Translations under genes and position numbers: made by a program | Shown: positions 24,331 through 34,474 of the stretch, one piece after another | How positions within the stretch are numbered: the first letter of the stretch is position 1 | Layout of the letters: each line of letters opens with the position of its first letter | Notes under the pieces: generated by a model | Databases searched by the model: none | What the model saw: only the letters and a program-made list of their open reading frames with translations | What the model was told of the DNA's origin: nothing | Assembly (NCBI RefSeq): GCF_023278565.1 | Contig: NC_064677.1 | Span: 3,472,001-3,536,000 of the forward strand | Reading direction: 5' to 3' | DNA: 64,000 nt | DNA from: Colletotrichum lupini | Lineage: Eukaryota > Ascomycota > Sordariomycetes > Glomerellales > Glomerellaceae

Positions 24331-24710
24331 TTAATAATATATTATAAAACCCTTTTTATTTAGCTTAGTATAATTCTTAAAAAAAAGATATAATATTATA
24401 ACCCTTAGTAATATATTGCTAAGAAATTACTAAAACTTAGTTATGTAAGGGGAGTAACTTATATAATATTAGTAGTAGTAGTAGCGGCTTTAGTATATGT
24501 TTTTAAAGCTTAATAATTAGTAATAGTAGTCCGCTTAGTAAGTAAGAAGCGGGGAGGCTTTATATGCGTACTTAGCTAATTATTTAGAATAAGGCCGTTA
24601 ACTTTATTAATATTATAATAAGTAAAAAAGAGGTAGTCGAAGTTATATAAAGTATTATATATATTAATAATAGTAGTTCGTAGAGCGTTTACTATTTAGT
24701 TATTATTAAA

Positions 24711-24840
24711 AGCTATAATAAGAAGTATAATAGGAGCTATAATAAGAGGTATAATAAGAGGTATAATAGGAGCTATAATAAGAGGTATAACGGGAGCTAT
24801 AATAAGAGGTAGAGTAAGAAGTAAAATAAGGGGCATAATA
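24711..24840 (+). repeat. 12-bp imperfect tandem repeat inside the element
   Basis: About eleven units of the type AGCTATAATAAG / AGGTATAATAAG in series. The period of 12 keeps reading frame, so it may have encoded a four-residue repeat (S-Y-N-K-like on the plus strand). It lies just after the chromodomain, outside known gag-pol domains. Confidence 0.8.
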
Positions 24841-25679
24841 CTATTATTATTAATAATAAGTTAGGGATAGGGGACGTTATTTAAAATAACGCTCTCGTAG
24901 TCCTAGTCGAGCTAAGGGACCTTAGTAATATTAATATTTATAAAGAACTTATTAATATTAAACTACTTATTACGACCCGCAGCTTTAATTTTAATATAAA
25001 TAATAGCTTTATTAAGCTATTATAGAGCCTTTATTTAGAGCGGGAAGAGTATAATATTAGCCTTATTAAAATTTAGAGTAATATAACTAAGGGCTAGGGT
25101 ACCCTTATTTATATTAAAAAGAGCGTTATAAGTAGGGGTTAGTAAGTTATTAACGTTAAGGTAGCGGCGTTTATTATAATATTAAAAAAGAGAATTTTTT
25201 AAGTTATTATTAAGCTCTTTAGATTTAGTATCCTCGCACTAAGACTTATTAAACTTAAACCTAAAGTCGTCCCGCTCGTTATTATTATTAAGAATATAAT
25301 TAGTAATAAGAGTACGCTTTTTAATAAGAGTCCGAGTCTTAGGATTATAAGAAATAAGAGTAGCGCTATATATAATAATAATATAAGTAAGTATTTTATT
25401 TATTAAAAACTTAGTAACGCGTTTATAAAAAGTAAAAAAAGTAGGAAACTTTTAGATATACGTAATAATAATACCTTTAGAAGTCTTTTTATAATATTAA
25501 GCTAGAGTATTAAAGTTATTTTATAAAGCGGTTATATAGCTATTATTACGAAGGTAAGCTAGCTAAAGGTAACTAAGGTGGGAAATAATCTTAGTCTTAT
25601 TATTAATATTAAAGATACTAGCTTAAAAAAAGAAATTTAAATTAATAAAAAGAAAATTTACTAAACGATCGCTAACGAC

Positions 25680-26230
25680 TTATTATAATTAAAATTAATA
25701 AGTTTAAATACTCGCGGTTAATAACGAGCTCTTAGAGAGTAGTTTATTTAAAATAGACCTTTTTAATTTTATTACTCGTTAATAAGTTAATAATATAAGT
25801 AGCGACCTTCTCTTATATATTAGTAATATAACTAAAGGTATAAAAAACGTAGCTATACTTATAGGAGTTAAGGCTACCTTACTCCTTAATATTATAAAAC
25901 TTTATAAGGGTATTTTAAATAAACTAAGTAGCGCTATATAGCTCCTCGGGAACCTAAGAAACATCGTTAGCTAATATTTTAGTAACGGATTAGTAAGGAC
26001 TCGACGACTTATAATAGAATACTTCTTTTTATTAATTTAATAAATAATATACTTAGCGACGTAAGCGCTAGCAATATAAACGAGCTTATTAATATTATAA
26101 TATAGGCTAGCTAAGTAGCGTATATAAAGAGTATTACTACAGAGACTACGGAAGCCCTTTTTAGGATTATACTTTATATTAAGTATATTTTAAATATACG
26201 AAATAGTAAAAATTTCGGTAAATACTTAGC
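25680..26230 (-). pseudogene. Possible degraded antisense reading frame within the element
   Basis: On the minus strand, 26230-25990 and 25970-25680 read as long protein-like stretches broken mainly by TAA/TAG, which RIP makes from Gln and Trp codons; one piece begins DVS-stop-VPEELYSAT. The two pieces are in different frames. Between them an intron-like stretch ending TACTAAT...TTAG near 25970 can be drawn. No family was recognised, and chance is not excluded. Confidence 0.3.
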
Positions 26231-26691
26231 GATAATATAATAAGAAAGTCGTAATTAAAAAACGATACAGAATTAAAATATTATAAAAAAAAAAGTATAA
26301 TTATATAAAAAAGAATTTATAAAACGGTTACTAAATAAAAAGAAAGAAAAAAAAGTAAATACGTAATTAGTAACGGGAGAAAAATCTTTTATTATACTTA
26401 ATAGCTTAATAATAATAACCGCAAAGTTAGGCAGGCTCTTATATATTATAATAGTTAGAATACTTTATTATAAATATATATTACTAACCTAGTAACTAGT
26501 CGGCGCGCTATTACTAAATAATAATAATAAAGTATTTATTAAATAAAGAAATAGGAGTAATGCCTTATTCTTAGGTAAAAAAGGATATTATTAACGCCTT
26601 ACGGAATTTATTACGAATAACGACGTTAATAGCTTTATTATTAGTATTAAAAAAAGATATTATATAATAACTTTAGGGATTAAAGTTACGT

Positions 26692-26701
26692 AAGGGGGGA
26701 G
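26692..26701 (+). other. Polypurine tract
   Basis: AAGGGGGGAG directly abuts the 3' LTR, the position and composition of the plus-strand primer of an LTR retrotransposon. It lacks CpA, so RIP left it intact. Confidence 0.85.
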
Positions 26702-26895
26702 TAATTATAATAGATTTAGGATATAGTTAGTAATAGGACGCTAATAACTTAGTAACTAATATACGGATCGTATTATAAAAGAACTTTTTAAGAAGTAAAG
26801 CCCTTACGAAGGACTTTATAAGCTTTAGTTTTATAATATACCTATACTTATATTATAGCCTCGCTAGTTAAGTACTTATAGCCTAATCTCTTATA
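26702..26895 (+). repeat. 3' LTR
   Basis: Partner of 18818-19011. Same length, no indels, and only transition differences. Preceded by the polypurine tract. Confidence 0.9.
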
Positions 26896-27500
26896 GTAGT
26901 ATTATAGCTTTAACTATAATAGCTTTGCCTATAATAAGTAAAAAGTCTAATTATAAGTCCCTTAAAAGCCTCTACTTAAGAGCTATAAAAGCCTCTAAGT
27001 TAAGTTAAAATACTTATTAAAATATTAATAACTAAACTAACCCTATAATAACGGCCTTAATAAAGGAATTAAGAGACGAATTAAGAAATAATACTAAAAT
27101 CCTTACTAACGTTAAGTACGATTTACGAAACGTAATAACGCGGCCGCAGAGTATTATTAATATATCCTATATTAAAAAGGGTATTATTAATACTAACGAG
27201 ACGGATAAGGCCGTATTAATATAGTACCTCGGCTTCCTTTTATAGCTCGAGGATTATTACTTTAAATAGTATTAGAAGTCTATTAAAAAGCTCTTTTAAA
27301 TACTCTAATATATCTATTACTATTTATATAATAATAAGACTCCCGGCGCTTACGTACGAGCGTAAGTTACTTATTTTTAAATAGTAATACTAGCTTATTA
27401 ATAAGCTATTAAAACTACGATTCTAGCGATCCCTTAATAAAAAAGAGGGTAGAATAGAGGAAAGGATAGGTAAGAAAAGGGTTAAGGTTAAATAGTACGG
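26896..27500 (+). pseudogene. Second RIP-degraded fragment outside the 3' LTR
   Basis: A+T-rich sequence continuing past the LTR. A plus-strand frame at about 27050-27300 reads protein-like (ALIKELRDELRNN..., LGFLL-stop-LEDYYFK) with stops consistent with lost Gln/Trp codons. It resembles a gag-like or replication-protein fragment of another element, but no family can be assigned. Confidence 0.4.
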
Positions 27501-29256
27501 AATTCGAGGGCAGGGTAGCGTCTATATGTACTGCGGCAATCCTCTAGTAATGCAAAACGATGGAGTTAAACAGTGAAGTTACCCCTCTCAACCATGGAAA
27601 GTGGACAGTGGTTGGCGCATGCAGCCACCATCACACTCGCTTCTATTCATGGAAATCCGCCTGCAGGTGACAGCCATACAGAACGGTCCCAGGGCGGCCC
27701 CCAAGCAAATGAGGGAAATCCGGGTGTAGTGGTTGCCACGATCCGCCGTCTTAATCAGCACGCCAGCCGGCAGAGGTCGGTCGCATCGACTTTGTTCTCG
27801 CGGCAGCGGCACCAGGCCCGGGCGGGATGTTTTGCTGTCGTTGGCCGATAGACGCGTTGTTAATACATCGTGGGTTATAATGTGTGTTGGTTTGAGGGAA
27901 GCTTACTTACATACTCACTTACTCATGTGTATGAATCCTCCAAGCCATCGCAATCCTTTTGTGAAAAAATAAATAAGAGAAAGTAATCTGCGGGGAGTCG
28001 ATCCTTCGCCGAAACCCCATCATCCCGAACTTGCTGGATACCGAAGTTCTCTTTTGCCCAGGCTCGAAGGAGGAGTAGCCGAGTAGGTAGACGGAAGACA
28101 TCCGAGCTGGCCCCCGTCGCCCGTTCAAGATCTCTAGTCGCGTGGCAATTTCGGCCGTGGTCAGAAGTGGTCTGATTTCCCCGCCGCCGGGCGTCTTTTA
28201 AACTCAGTCAAGCTGCCAGAATGCGGGCCTTCTTGGACGGGAAGACGGCCGCTAAATGGCTGGTCAAGGTTCTTCTCGAGATACCTTGTTCAGTCGTTGA
28301 CAAGGGTTGTCTTAGAGACTAAGACTAGGAAAGCAGGCCGCATGCCCGGCCGGCGCCTGCAAAACCACTCAATCCTGTTCACGAATCAGCAGCTGCCTTC
28401 TCCCCGTTTCAACCTTTCCCGTGTGCCGCGTGCGCGTGTCTCTCAAGTCACTCGACCATTCAGCATCTCTCGTTTCTTTCCCCCCGACCTACATTTCGTT
28501 TGGCGCTGTGGGCTTCTCTTGTTTTCTTCTCTGTGATTCGTCGTGTTCGTAGCCTGGGCGCGATTACAGCCGTCAAGGGCTCACAACTACGCGCCGTCTC
28601 ATTGGACTCACGTTTCTACCCGCTCCCCCATCTTGGCTCTTCTCATTGCTATTCTCAGCTCTCTGGCGGAAATCCTCCCTCACCACCCCCGGGCTGGCCT
28701 GGACGATCTGGAGAAACGAAAATTGACGTGCGCCAGTGGATAGAGCCTTACCATACCTGGACATCAACAGCTGCCCTCTTTGTGCTGTCTGCTGTCTCTC
28801 ACCGGCTGGAGCCAACGCAACACTACCTTCCACTACCACACACCCTCAAAATAGACCAACCTCCATCTAACTACGTTCGCAATGCTTGCAAGTGCAGAGC
28901 CGCCTGCCTGTCTTGCATGGGGATCAGCCGTGCCGTAATACTACCTCTTCAAGACCCGGCATTATATCTGCAATGTGTTCCCGCAAAAGTGAAAGGCGAT
29001 GGGGTCTCCTCAGAGATGATGAACTTTTGACTGTCTCTTTGTTGGTCATCATTCTGTCCGGTCTCACTCACGGGATAGAGTCTGTCGTCTTTACTCGCCC
29101 ATCGAGTTTCTCTGCTCATCAAGGGTGATATGCCATGCTGTTCAGATAATACCCCAGGTTTCACTCAATCCTACTATCCTCTCTCCCCTCCTCCCCTTCC
29201 GGCCCTCTTCCCATCTCAAGTCCAGGCCAGCCGGACGTGGAAAGGGCAACATCATC
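27501..29256. other. Gene-free stretch and leader of paralogue B
   Basis: Normal composition resumes. The last several hundred bases before 29257 are C/T-rich, like a fungal promoter or 5' leader. A tRNA A-box-like sequence near 28076 does not extend to a tRNA fold. No gene is supported. Confidence 0.45.
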
Positions 29257-31157
29257 ATGGCCGTACCGTCTTTGTGGCATCTCCTGTTCGTATTCTCGCT
29301 TGTCACGGCCGTCCTCTCCCTCGAGGTTACACCCGACTCAGACTGTGCGGCGTTGTGCTTGGGTGGGCCAAACGGAACAGCAATCGACACAACGACATCA
29401 GGGACCAACTCGTCCGACATAGTCTGCGAAGACGACCAATATCACTCGACGGGCAAGGGAATCAAGTTTAGGAACTGCGTCTCGTGCCTACAGAAAAGCC
29501 AGGCGTCCAAGGGGGTGGAGAGTGACGCCTCTTGGTTTCTGTGTAAGACCTTCTCTCTCCTCCGTCCATGGGACTATCAGTGTGACTTTGGAGAACTCTT
29601 GACTTATTTGAGATTTTTTAGACAATATCCGTTACGCGGTAGATGTCTGCCTCTTTGATTTCCCAGACGCAATATCCCACATCAACTCCCCGTGTATCAT
29701 CAACAGCGCCTGTCGACCTCTCAAGAACGCTCTCGCAACCGCCCTCACCACACCAGACGCCAACACCGCGTACGACTACTGCACAGCCGATGGGGACAAG
29801 TTCTCAAGCTCAAACTGGTGGTCCTGTGTCAGGTGTCTGCAATCAAGCGACAGCCAAAGCTATCTCTCAAACTGTAAGCGGTAACACTCGATCCGGCGCC
29901 CCCTTTTCACAAACGAAAGACAACATATGCTGATGCCCACTTGAAGTCTTGATTGCCCTCAAAGCCGGCTGCCAGCAACAACCAGGCAACGGAACACTCC
30001 TCGGCCTGACCGGCCAGCTCTTCTCCACCGAGCCCGTCAACATCACAGACTCGAACACGAACACGACTCTACCAGGCGACGGCGGCGCCTCCTCAACAAC
30101 CATGACCCTCGGCACCATCGTGGGCATCGCCGTCGGCGGTGGCCTGGTCTTCGTCGGCGCCATCTGCCTCTTTGTCATCTACTGCCGCAAGCAGCGCAAG
30201 CAGAGAATGCAAGACGAAGCAGACTACCTGCCCCCTCACCACCAACACCACCCGCCCCGGAGCCACGCAAGCTCCTTCACAGCCATCAGCAACGGCCCTT
30301 ACCTCCCCATCGGCGGCGGCGTGGGAGACCATAAGAAATCCTCCTCCATCAACTCGTACAACTACGAGCTCCAGGAAAAGAACATCATCGCGAGCAGCAA
30401 CAACAACAGCTTCAACAACAACGCAGAGTACTACGACAAGCTGGAGCAGGAGGTCCAGGCCGGCCGCGACATGGCCCACTACAACTTTGACCCGCACTCG
30501 GGATTCCACGGCCCCGGCAGCGCCCTCCCGACGCACCCGGCGTACATCCCGCGGGCCATGAGCCGGCAGTCGGGCCGCACGCCCACGCCCACGCCCACGC
30601 CACCGCCGGCGAACCTGAACTTGAACGTGAACGCCGCGATCCCGCGCAAGACCAACACGCCAGACTCGTACGCCCTGCAGACGTACCTGACAGCCACGGA
30701 CGAGCCAGGCACGATGAGCGGCATCAGACCGCCGCCCCGCGCCGTCTCCCGGACGCCATCGCCCGCGAGGTCCCACGGCTCACATAGCGACAACACCAAT
30801 AATACACCAAGGATGGTCAACATCCCGCCTCCGCCGCCGGGAAAACCGCCCGGACGGAAACAGTCTAGGAGGATCCCGTCCTTATCCCTCCCCTCGGTGC
30901 CGCGGATCCGGGTGCCGAAGCAGTACTCCCCGCCCTCCATCACAGTCCAAGGCGCCACGCCGATAGCGGACCGCGGCGAGAGGACAAACGAGATGCAAAT
31001 CTCGGAACCCTTGACCTTCCACGAGGAGAGGTTCAGGGACGAGCCGCTCGCGGGCCGGTCGGCGATAATATCGCACCAGGTGCCGGTGCGGATTGACCCT
31101 GAAGAGTACGAGGGTGATATGCCGATTCGGAGCGGCAAGAGTACTCTGTATGGATAA
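29257..31157 (+). CDS. Single-pass membrane protein, Cys-containing ectodomain (paralogue B)
   Basis: Three exons (29257-29542, 29622-29873, 29947-31157) join in frame to 582 aa. The order is a signal peptide (about 1-21), an ectodomain with CVSC and CVRC pairs, an AGCQQ...VNIT block, a transmembrane helix at about 235-258, a basic stop-transfer segment (CRKQRKQR) and a long, Pro/Ser/His-rich, presumably disordered cytoplasmic tail (about 320 aa). It is the paralogue of 7658-9101 but lacks one of that gene's introns and has a much longer tail. The start at 29257 puts the signal peptide at the N-terminus; the in-frame upstream Met at 29125 would not. No function is established; a surface sensor or wall-associated role is inference from the layout. 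Confidence 0.84.
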
Positions 31158-31424
31158 AAAGGACTTTGAGTTAGGTAGTGGGTAATGTGTCCTTACAATG
31201 GCGCAAAGGAACAATCGGTAGTATACCAAGGATTGTTCGGAATGGAGGACGGTTCTCTCTTTTTGATATCATGGAGTTTTTTTTGGAATGGGTCGGTAAT
31301 TTGTATGTTTACAGCGTGCTAGCCTGCGACGTCAGGTAATCAAAGTGATCGAAAGGGTCATGGAACAAATACAATGTTCATCATTGAATAAGTCTATCGT
31401 ACAACGACTATCGTAGCGTTTGCT

Positions 31425-32733
31425 TTAACCCAGACGTCTGCCAGGTCCTCTTGTCCTCCACGACTCGGGCAAAACACCGCCGCCCTGTGATACACCAGTG
31501 CTGCTACCCGAAGTTTGGGCGGAGCCACCACCACCGCGAACAGCGGTTCCGTATCCACGCTGATTAAAGCGAGGCGTCTGCACAAGACGAGACAGGAAGC
31601 CGGGTGTAGGGATCAGGTTGCTGCCTCCGCTGAACTCAGGCCACACGCGGGACAGGAAATCGTAGAGGTGAGCGGCCAGGAAGCCCATAAGCTGGAGCAT
31701 AGCGGTGTAGTATCCGCCAGGGAACAGCAACGACACGAGCATCATGCAGAACGGAGTGAGCTGGGCGGGGATGGTGACGAAGTAAAAGTTGGCCTTCATC
31801 CCACGCTGGTCTTGGGTGACGGTACGGCACATGGCGAGAATCAAAGCCGGCAGGAAGGCTCCTCCGCCCATGAGGTAGGTGCAGAGTGCCTGTGCGATAT
31901 TAGCGCATGCTCCTTTGGGCCGAAGCTGGATGATGATAATGATGGTCATGACAATGGTATAAACAGTGAACAAGAGAAACAAAAACCCAGAGTTCAGGTG
32001 TTGATATGTAGGGCGCTAAGAAAACCACTCGAGCAACATTGTGAGGTTGCACGAGCCATCCATAAGACATCCCACCATGCCCACGCCACAAGCCACGTCC
32101 CTAAAGCGAAAGAGGACGGGTCGCGCCGTGAGGGTAATCTTCCTCATTTCCAGGAACCGCTGACAGCTGTGGGAATCCACTGTGCGGGCAGATAATATGA
32201 GGTGCGAGAGAGTTGTGTGTATAGCAAGAGAGGAAGATATTTCTTCTCTCGTGTGGGCATTGTGTATAATAGAGAAAGTTTCCCCAAGGGGAAATAGCGC
32301 ATGGTTTTGGACGGACTGCCGGAGCAGCGACAATAACAACTTACCGTGATGACAGTGCAAACGAACATGAGATACCAGATGACATCCTCGCGCCTGGCGA
32401 ACCTAGGGTTGCCGACCTCGAGCGCCGTCAGGTAGTGGTACAGGAAGTACGTGTCAAAGAGCAGGCCAAGTTGGGGGCCGGTGAGCAAGAAGTTGGTCCC
32501 GAGACGCCAAATCTGAGGCGGGATCTGGAAGAGAAACTGGGGCATGAAGATGAACCAGTATCCGTTTGCGACGCCCAGGAGAACAGAAAGAGAGGTGACG
32601 AACGCGGCTGTTGCAAATGTTCTGTTCAAGACGAGTCAGCAAGGCTGGGAAAGAGAAGTAAGGTGAGAGGGATGAGCTGTGCTTACCTTGCAACAGGCGG
32701 CGCCTGCCAGTAGGCATCGAGGAACTCGGACAT
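31425..32733 (-). CDS. Derlin/Der1 family ER membrane protein
   Basis: ERAD component: rhomboid-like, proteolytically inactive, helping to move misfolded proteins out of the ER. Exons 32733-32687, 32621-32345 and 31889-31425 join in frame to 262 aa. Family features are the N-terminal YWQAPPVAR (Derlin W-x-x-P-P-V-T/A-R), NFLLTGPQLGLLFDTYFLY in the first loop, several hydrophobic helices, the QDQRGMKANFYFV segment and HLYDFLSRVWPEFSGG before a Gly-rich polar tail. The second intron is long (455 nt) where the first is 65 nt; I joined across it because VCTVIT-ALCTYLMGGG restores normal family spacing, though a further small exon inside cannot be excluded. Which Der1/Dfm1 type it is cannot be settled. 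Confidence 0.88.
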
Positions 32734-33440
32734 ATTTTCCAATGTCCAGCAAAGCTATGTTCCAGTGCGTTGAAAAGGCAGGTAAGTAAGAAGTCGTTGA
32801 AGCAAACGAGAGAATGTGGTGATGTTGCAGATGGCAAGGCAGCTAGCAAATTGGCCAGGCTGCACTATTTATCTGCAGGGTGTTGCGGGAAAGGGAAGAC
32901 GTGACCAATCAGACAGCAGGCTACAGCGCTGATGTGTTGGTGTTGGTCACCTAAGCTCTGTTCCTGACCCGTGTCCTCTCCTTTTGGGGGCGAGCTGGGG
33001 AAAGCTGGAAGGACAAAGAAGCGTGCCTACTGCTGCGCTTTTCAATTCTTTTTTTTCTGCCGCTGGAGCTCCATCTCTCTTGGGTGGGCCTGCCCCCCCA
33101 AGCGGTGAAAATTGGAGAATGCGGTCGGGTACGATTTACTTACCTTACCTTAGGTAATCGTGGTAATACCTTCCTGACCTTCTGTTTGATGGCAGCTGCA
33201 ATCGCTGACAGTTGAGGGGTGATGATTGGGCAATGCCCCACCTCATCCCAAGTCTGCCCCTCCCCGCCACTGGCAGCTCCGACACACGGCGCCCACTGAT
33301 AACGATTAGTGACTCCAAGAAAAAGTCCCAATTCAGCTTTGATGATACTCAATACACCTGCGATATTTCCTCAATCTTGAGACTAATTCCTCACACACTC
33401 CCCTGTTCTCGATCAAATTTGACCTATTCACACACCAGCC
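32734..33440. other. Divergent promoter between Derlin and HIS3
   Basis: Head-to-head spacing of about 700 bp. It holds a CCAAT box at 32905-32909 with ACGTG just before it, and a TGACTC box nearer HIS3. No coding sequence is seen. Confidence 0.55.
33310..33315 (+). promoter_or_regulatory. Gcn4/Cpc1-type TGACTC box upstream of HIS3
   Basis: TGACTC lies 126 bp before the HIS3 start, the position expected for a general amino-acid-control element. The flanking bases (G..CA) give a one-base departure from the full palindrome. Gcn4/CpcA/Cpc1 activates HIS3 in other fungi; the binding here is inferred from the motif. Confidence 0.55.
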
Positions 33441-34206
33441 ATGTCTGCAACATCTCACCCGCCCAGATGGGCCGCCCTCGCGCGCGACACCAACGAGACA
33501 AAGATACAGATGGCACTCAACCTCGATGGCGGGGCATTCCCCCCCGACACGGACGAGAGGCTCACCGCGGCCGTCACCGAACACGCCTCCCAGGCAAGCA
33601 AGTCCCAGACCATCAGCGTGAACACGGGCATCGGCTTCCTCGACCACATGCTCCACGCCCTCTCCAAGCACGCCGGCTGGAGTCTGGCCATCGCTTGCAA
33701 GGGCGACCTTCACAGTTCGTCTCCCTCAGTAACAACCAGCTAGACATGGAGAGAACCATCCACCCACTCACACCTTAACCTACCCCTGCACAGTCGACGA
33801 CCACCACACAGCAGAAGACGTCTGCATAGCCCTGGGCTACGCCTTCGCCGCCGCCCTCGGCAGCGCAACCGGCCTCGCCCGCTTCGGCTACGCCTACGCG
33901 CCCCTCGACGAGGCTCTCTCCCGCGCCGTCGTCGACCTCTCCAACCGGCCCTACAGCGTCGTCGAGCTTGGCCTCCGCCGCGAAAAGATTGGCGACCTGT
34001 CCTGCGAGATGATCCCCCATTGCCTCCAGAGCTTCGCCCAGGGCGCCAGAATCACCCTCCACGTCGACTGCCTCCGCGGCGAAAACGACCACCACCGCGC
34101 TGAGAGCGCCTTCAAGGCCCTCGCCGTCGCCGTCAAGATGGCCACCAGCCACGTCGCTGGTAAGGAGGGCGAGGTGCCTAGCACCAAGGGAACCTTGAGC
34201 GCATAA
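33441..34206 (+). CDS. HIS3: Imidazoleglycerol-phosphate dehydratase
   Basis: Sixth step of histidine biosynthesis, converting imidazole glycerol phosphate to imidazole acetol phosphate with Mn2+. Two exons (33441-33714, 33794-34206) join in frame to 228 aa, the normal length for a monofunctional fungal enzyme. Metal-binding motifs are visible: [16 protein letters not shown] (about 66-80), [11 protein letters not shown] (about 92-101) and [15 protein letters not shown] near the C-terminus. The intron (donor GTTCGT, acceptor CACAG) splits the Ile codon of HIDDHH. The Derlin gene lies divergently upstream. A TGACTC box in the promoter and the GCN2 gene 3.2 kb downstream fit control by amino-acid starvation. 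Confidence 0.96.
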
Positions 34207-34474
34207 GGAATGAAAAGGGAAAAATAAAAGACAGGAAAAAAAACACGGTAAAAACGTAAATCATGGGGAACACACAGCCTGCGAGAGAGAGGTTTCTTGG
34301 AATCATTTGAATAATCCGAGTTGATATGATACCCCCGCCAAACTCCATGCTATCATCTTTGGTGGTCAAAAAGGACTACTCGTACAATAATGCCTGAATC
34401 ATATCCCTCCAACCCAAACGCCATACACACTAAAGAGCGGAAGAACGTGAACCGCCCCAAAATGCAAATTAACA

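Larger units (their letters stand above)
18818..26895 (+). mobile_element. RIP-degraded Ty3/Gypsy chromovirus retrotransposon
   Basis: An element of about 8.1 kb with two aligned LTRs, a polypurine tract before the 3' LTR, and plus-strand gag-pol relics in the order zinc knuckle, reverse transcriptase, integrase, chromodomain. Reverse transcriptase before integrase, and a C-terminal chromodomain, place it in the chromovirus clade of Ty3/Gypsy. Every domain is riddled with TAA/TAG stops at positions where CAA, CAG or TGG would be expected, so it is dead. The original TG...CA termini appear as TA...TA. Clear target-site duplications are not recognisable; the 5-bp flanks are ATGAG and GTAGT. Confidence 0.93.
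18650..27500. other. AT-rich RIP island
   Basis: An abrupt block of A+T-dominated sequence almost without CA and TG dinucleotides on either strand, while CG, CC and CT remain common. That is the expected footprint of RIP, which changes C to T preferentially in CpA. Open reading frames essentially vanish. The flanks at about 18650 and 27500 return to ordinary composition within tens of bases. Confidence 0.93.

Noticed and set aside
18813..26900. 5-bp target-site duplication (ATGAG / GTAGT)
   Set aside because: Four of five positions could be reconciled by transitions but one is a transversion, so it is not accepted.
28068..28145. tRNA-like A-box (TAGCCGAGTAGGTAG) and a GTTCAAGATCTC B-box-like string
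   Set aside because: D, T and acceptor stems do not pair, and no anticodon stem can be drawn. At most a relic.
28500..29030. 176-codon plus-strand frame before paralogue B
   Set aside because: No domain or signal peptide; a C/T-rich leader composition explains the openness.
30093..31138. Long minus-strand frames opposite paralogue B
   Set aside because: Shadows of the G+C-rich plus-strand coding exon; low complexity (Arg/Val/Gly) with no domain.
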